Shown in pieces: positions 60,903 through 64,000 of a stretch of 64,000 nucleotides of DNA. The stretch is taken from positions 1,079,501-1,143,500 of the forward strand of contig NC_087377.1 of assembly GCF_963675165.1 (NCBI RefSeq), read 5' to 3'. The notes beneath the pieces were generated by a model. The model saw nothing but the letters and a program-made list of their open reading frames with translations. It ran no database searches and was not told where the DNA came from. The position numbers were made by a program, and so were the translations under genes. The DNA is from Halichondria panicea. Taxonomy: Eukaryota > Porifera > Demospongiae > Suberitida > Halichondriidae. The first letter of the stretch is position 1. Each line of letters begins with the position of its first letter.

Positions 60903-63900
60903 CTATTTAAGTACGTATTATTATACACACAACAGAACTCTCTTACCTGTCACTTCCTCGGGTACAGTCATTGGTGGTGCAATGGTGAGGTCTGTGTGTG
61001 TGTGTGGTGTGTGTGGGTGTGTGCCGGTGTGGTGGTGTGGGGGTGGGTGTTCTGTTTATACGTGTACATTCACAACTATAATTAACTAATTTTACTATTA
61101 AACTGCTAATGCACTCACCAGCTTGACACACTCCCTCCACTAGTAGTGTACCAGCCGGACACTCACAGCTGTAGTTACCCACACTATTCACACAGAACAT
61201 GGAGGGTTCACAAAGGTCAGCGGCAAATATGTCCAGAGCTGCCACCAAACACTCATTGATATCTGTGAATGGATTAAGGAGATTGTGAAGACCACAATTA
61301 CATACTATACATCCATGCAGGCATGCAGGGTATAATTATAGTGTTCAGGTTCTATAGTATTGAAGGCTGCTGTAGTTTCACACAGAACACAGCTAAATTA
61401 CAGTGAAGCCATCTCTATAGCGATAATAACTGTGTCTAAACAATTGGAGCAATTAGATAGTTAGGGGGTGGCAATAATTATATGCAGCCCCCCTCGCAAA
61501 TAAGTAAATGACAATTCGTGTAGTGCCTGCCTGGCTACCCCCTCACCGATGCAACTCCCCCCAGGCAGTAGCTGGTATCCCTCTTGACAGGAACACCTGT
61601 ATCCTCTCAGTCCTTCCAAGTCAGTGCAGATATGCTCACACGGAGACTCCTCACACTCATTGATATCTGTGAGGGTGGGGCAAGTCGTATGTATGTACGT
61701 ATTAGTCACACAGTGGACCAGCTACAAAACTGACTGGTCTACAATGCATGCAATGGACCATCTTAATCAATATTCAACACATGAACGTCTCAGAATCATC
61801 TCCTTTCGCATCTTGATAACGTACTTGAGCAATCCATCTCATTGGATGCCAGCTCGTAACCAGGGAAACAGCCGCATGTTTCCACTCCCAATAATCTCAC
61901 ACATGACTGGGCACAGTTTCTGTCAACACACATCGCTACCGGGTCAACTACAGAAATTAATATACAAAGAGGAGAATAATTACAGTAAAATTATATAGAG
62001 GAATAATTATAGCGCAGTGGTCGTACCATTGCAGGTTCTATTGTTGGTGCTGATGGTGTAACCTTCGTCACAACTGCAAACGAACCCTCCCATCGTGTTG
62101 GTACAGTCGTGATGACAACCACCATTGAGCAAAGAGCACTCGTCAATGTCTGAAAGAAATAATGTAAATGGAAACTCTATCAATTTTGTATGGCTATCAC
62201 AGTGAATTAGGGCCAGAATGCAATCGCTAATCTAAACCTAATTTATAATTTGACTGGCCTTTCAAAGAGCTACAATTGTAATTGGACAATCCTAACTCAA
62301 TTAGTTATCGACCATCAAAGAGCTGATCTACTTACCTCTACATTGTGTATCATTGTAAAGCTCGTAACCAGGGTAACAGGCACACTCAAAGCTTCCTGGT
62401 TGGTTGACGCACAGTTGAGCACAACCATGCATGGTACCGTTACACTCGTTGATATCTGAGGAGATTGATAGCTTGCATTAATCGTCATTACATAGCAAGC
62501 CATAAGTCAATAGCTCCATATAGCATATAATTATAGGGGAGAGAAATAGCTATTATATATACTGAAGGTTTGTTTGTTTGTCCTTGATATTAATTTTAAT
62601 TATTTGATTGTTAAAGTAATGAGCATAATTATAATTATTATTATAGCTTACCGGCGCACTTTGACCCATCTCCACGATATCCCTCAGGGCATGGACCACA
62701 CACTGCCCCCACTCCTGGAGCAGGGACGTCCACACAATCCACACCCATGAAACAGTCAAAGTTGGCACAGCCATCGACGTCAGCCTCACAGAAGTCACCT
62801 TCCCAACCTGAAACGGTGTATAATAATATAATCAACTACAGGCTTATTTGTACGTACGATAACTTGGCCTGTATTAAATCTGTACCATGCATATTCAATT
62901 AAAACAAACGCCTATTGTGACAAGGTGCTGCACCAAAAACTACATACCTTGAGAGCATACACAATTGGAGACGACAGTACTGGTGCTTTGGTCCACCACT
63001 CCCTCCAGTGTGCAGTTGCCATTATTCTCACAAGCACAGATCATAATCTATTATGAGAAATGCAAAAAGTCTCTAAAAGATCTTCCGAGAAATAAATGCA
63101 TGCCTCTCTATAATTATAAAGGAAAAGGCAGAGCTTCCACAGCTAAAAATCTTGAAACCAAAACCATGCAGTTGCTACTTTTTCTACAAAATGCAAACCA
63201 GTAGCCAGTTGTGAATTACACAAACCTGCACTTCCAGAGTTGACCCAGCATCCAGATCATCAGTGGCCAAAAACACTAGAGAAATATCGGTAATTTCATC
63301 AAGTTCCAACCGGAAGGTGTACTCTATGGTATAGTCGCCTTTAGGGGTAGGCAGTAGAGTGGCCCCAGCTGGCAGTCCATCCACCAATATCAGGTTGATA
63401 CTACCCTTGTCATCAGTCACATTGAACACAAGTACAGCCTCTTCCCCCAGCGTAACATAGAGGCTGTCAGGACCATAGATGAGAGGAGGGAAGTTAGCTG
63501 TGCATGGGTATATAGAGTTGGCAGTTAGCAGCATGCATAGATATAGTTTGGACCAGATACAATTATTATAATTGTAGCAATCACTAGAATTCATTTAGGC
63601 CTTCGAAATTACCTTATAGTGTAATAATATACTAGTACGTGTATAAATTTAATAATTAATAATTTAATTAGAGCTAAGATGAATATGCAACCATGCATAA
63701 ATAACGTACATGTAAGTTTTTCATCTTCATCGATTGTAGAAATCATGTTCATTGTTTCGAGGCCGATGTCAGTATTCCCAGTTTCAATAGAGTCAAAAAT
63801 GCACTCTACATTATCCCCGCACACCAACAGAATATCAGGCGAAGCAGCAGCTACCACTTCATCCAGGTAGGGTGGATCGTGGTCAAGCACAGCATAGTCT

Positions 63901-63955
63901 GCAGCAGTCCTGCCCTCAGGGTAAGTGAAGAGAGACTCCGAAGCATTCAGTTGCC
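59358..63955 (-). CDS. Array copy E: 3' half of Ig-NIDO-AMOP-VWD-EGF protein (continues past window)
   Basis: Exons 15-28, intact and in phase: 63710-63955, 63226-63497, 62948-63047, 62652-62807, 62336-62455, 62027-62149, 61825-61947, 61547-61666, 61119-61262, 60761-60855, 60260-60366, 59974-60109, 59755-59915 and 59358-59487. The first 14 exons must lie beyond the right edge. EGF series, transmembrane helix and tail match B and C, but a TAG at 59358-59360 ends the tail about 12 residues early (after EEIAKL), removing the acidic KVDLN end. Between exons 23 and 24 an extra small exon, 60947-60991, is possible. Sequence is more distant from B and C than those are from each other. Confidence 0.8.
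60579..60707. mobile_element. MITE with CACTGTAAAAAA ends (copy 3, different body)
   Basis: 129-bp hairpin in intron 24 of copy E, flanked by TA (60577-60578 and 60708-60709). The tips match 7,573-7,713, but the arms read GTGCTATATGCGACGG, so it is a related but distinct family. Confidence 0.8.
60857..60891. repeat. TG/CA microsatellite at the exon 24 acceptor (copy E)
   Basis: Pure (TG)n on the plus strand. In gene sense it is a CA tract that supplies the acceptor of exon 24. Copies A, B and C have TG-rich but more degenerate sequence in the same place. Confidence 0.9.
60947..60991 (-). other. Possible newborn cassette exon in copy E
   Basis: 45 bp duplicated from the first half of exon 24, with ACACAG acceptor from the CA tract and a GTAAGA donor made from the CAGGTAA inside the parental exon. 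It starts and ends in phase 1, so its inclusion adds 15 residues ([10 protein letters not shown] and flanks) without a frameshift. Whether it is spliced in is unknown. Confidence 0.5.
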
Positions 63956-64000
63956 CTGTAAACACAATACACAGTCAGCATAAGTTGTTATAACGATGCA

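Overview
The window is animal nuclear DNA, most likely from a marine sponge. It is AT-rich, has spliced genes with short introns, CA/TG microsatellites, many small inverted-repeat transposons, and a metazoan gene content: an ADP-ribosyl cyclase of the CD38 family, an intronless CARD-CARD-TPR protein, and a tandem family of very large Ig/NIDO/AMOP/VWD/EGF membrane proteins. The phylum is an inference from gene content and style; another early-branching animal is possible.

Layout. 1-1,236: non-coding, with an inverted repeat that contains a broken copy of the array's signal-peptide exon. 1,237-2,805 (+): CARD-CARD-TPR gene. 3,554-5,033 (-): five-exon ADP-ribosyl cyclase. 5,034-7,974: repeats only. 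From about 8 kb to the right edge everything is one head-to-tail array on the minus strand, here called copies A to E. A (7,975-18,034) is a decayed pseudogene. B (22,900-39,372) and C (41,221-55,996) are full length; I rebuilt 28 exons in each with GT/AG junctions and consistent phases, giving 2,031 and 2,030 residues. D (56,386-59,076) is a collapsed relic with only the first and last four exons. E (59,358 to beyond 64,000) shows its last 14 exons plus one newborn exon. Stray 3' ends lie at 20.9-21.7 kb and 39.8-40.4 kb.

The array proteins are predicted type I membrane receptors or adhesion molecules: signal peptide, a 281-residue N-terminal region, several Ig-like domains, the NIDO-AMOP-VWD core of the MUC4/SUSD2/Mesh group with a GDPH motif, EGF-like repeats, a membrane-proximal region, one transmembrane helix, and a short tail starting with three cysteines. 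B and C are almost identical over much of their length, introns included, but differ strongly in exon 2 and its surroundings. This island is the most interesting biological signal in the window.

Mobile DNA has shaped the array: a TTAA-flanked piggyBac-type element with a visible empty site, a long-TIR hAT-like element carrying three SIRT5-type exons, a MITE that introduces a stop into copy A's tail, and several hairpin MITEs. Neighbouring CARD-TPR and CD38-type genes would fit an immune or self-recognition setting, but that link is only an inference.
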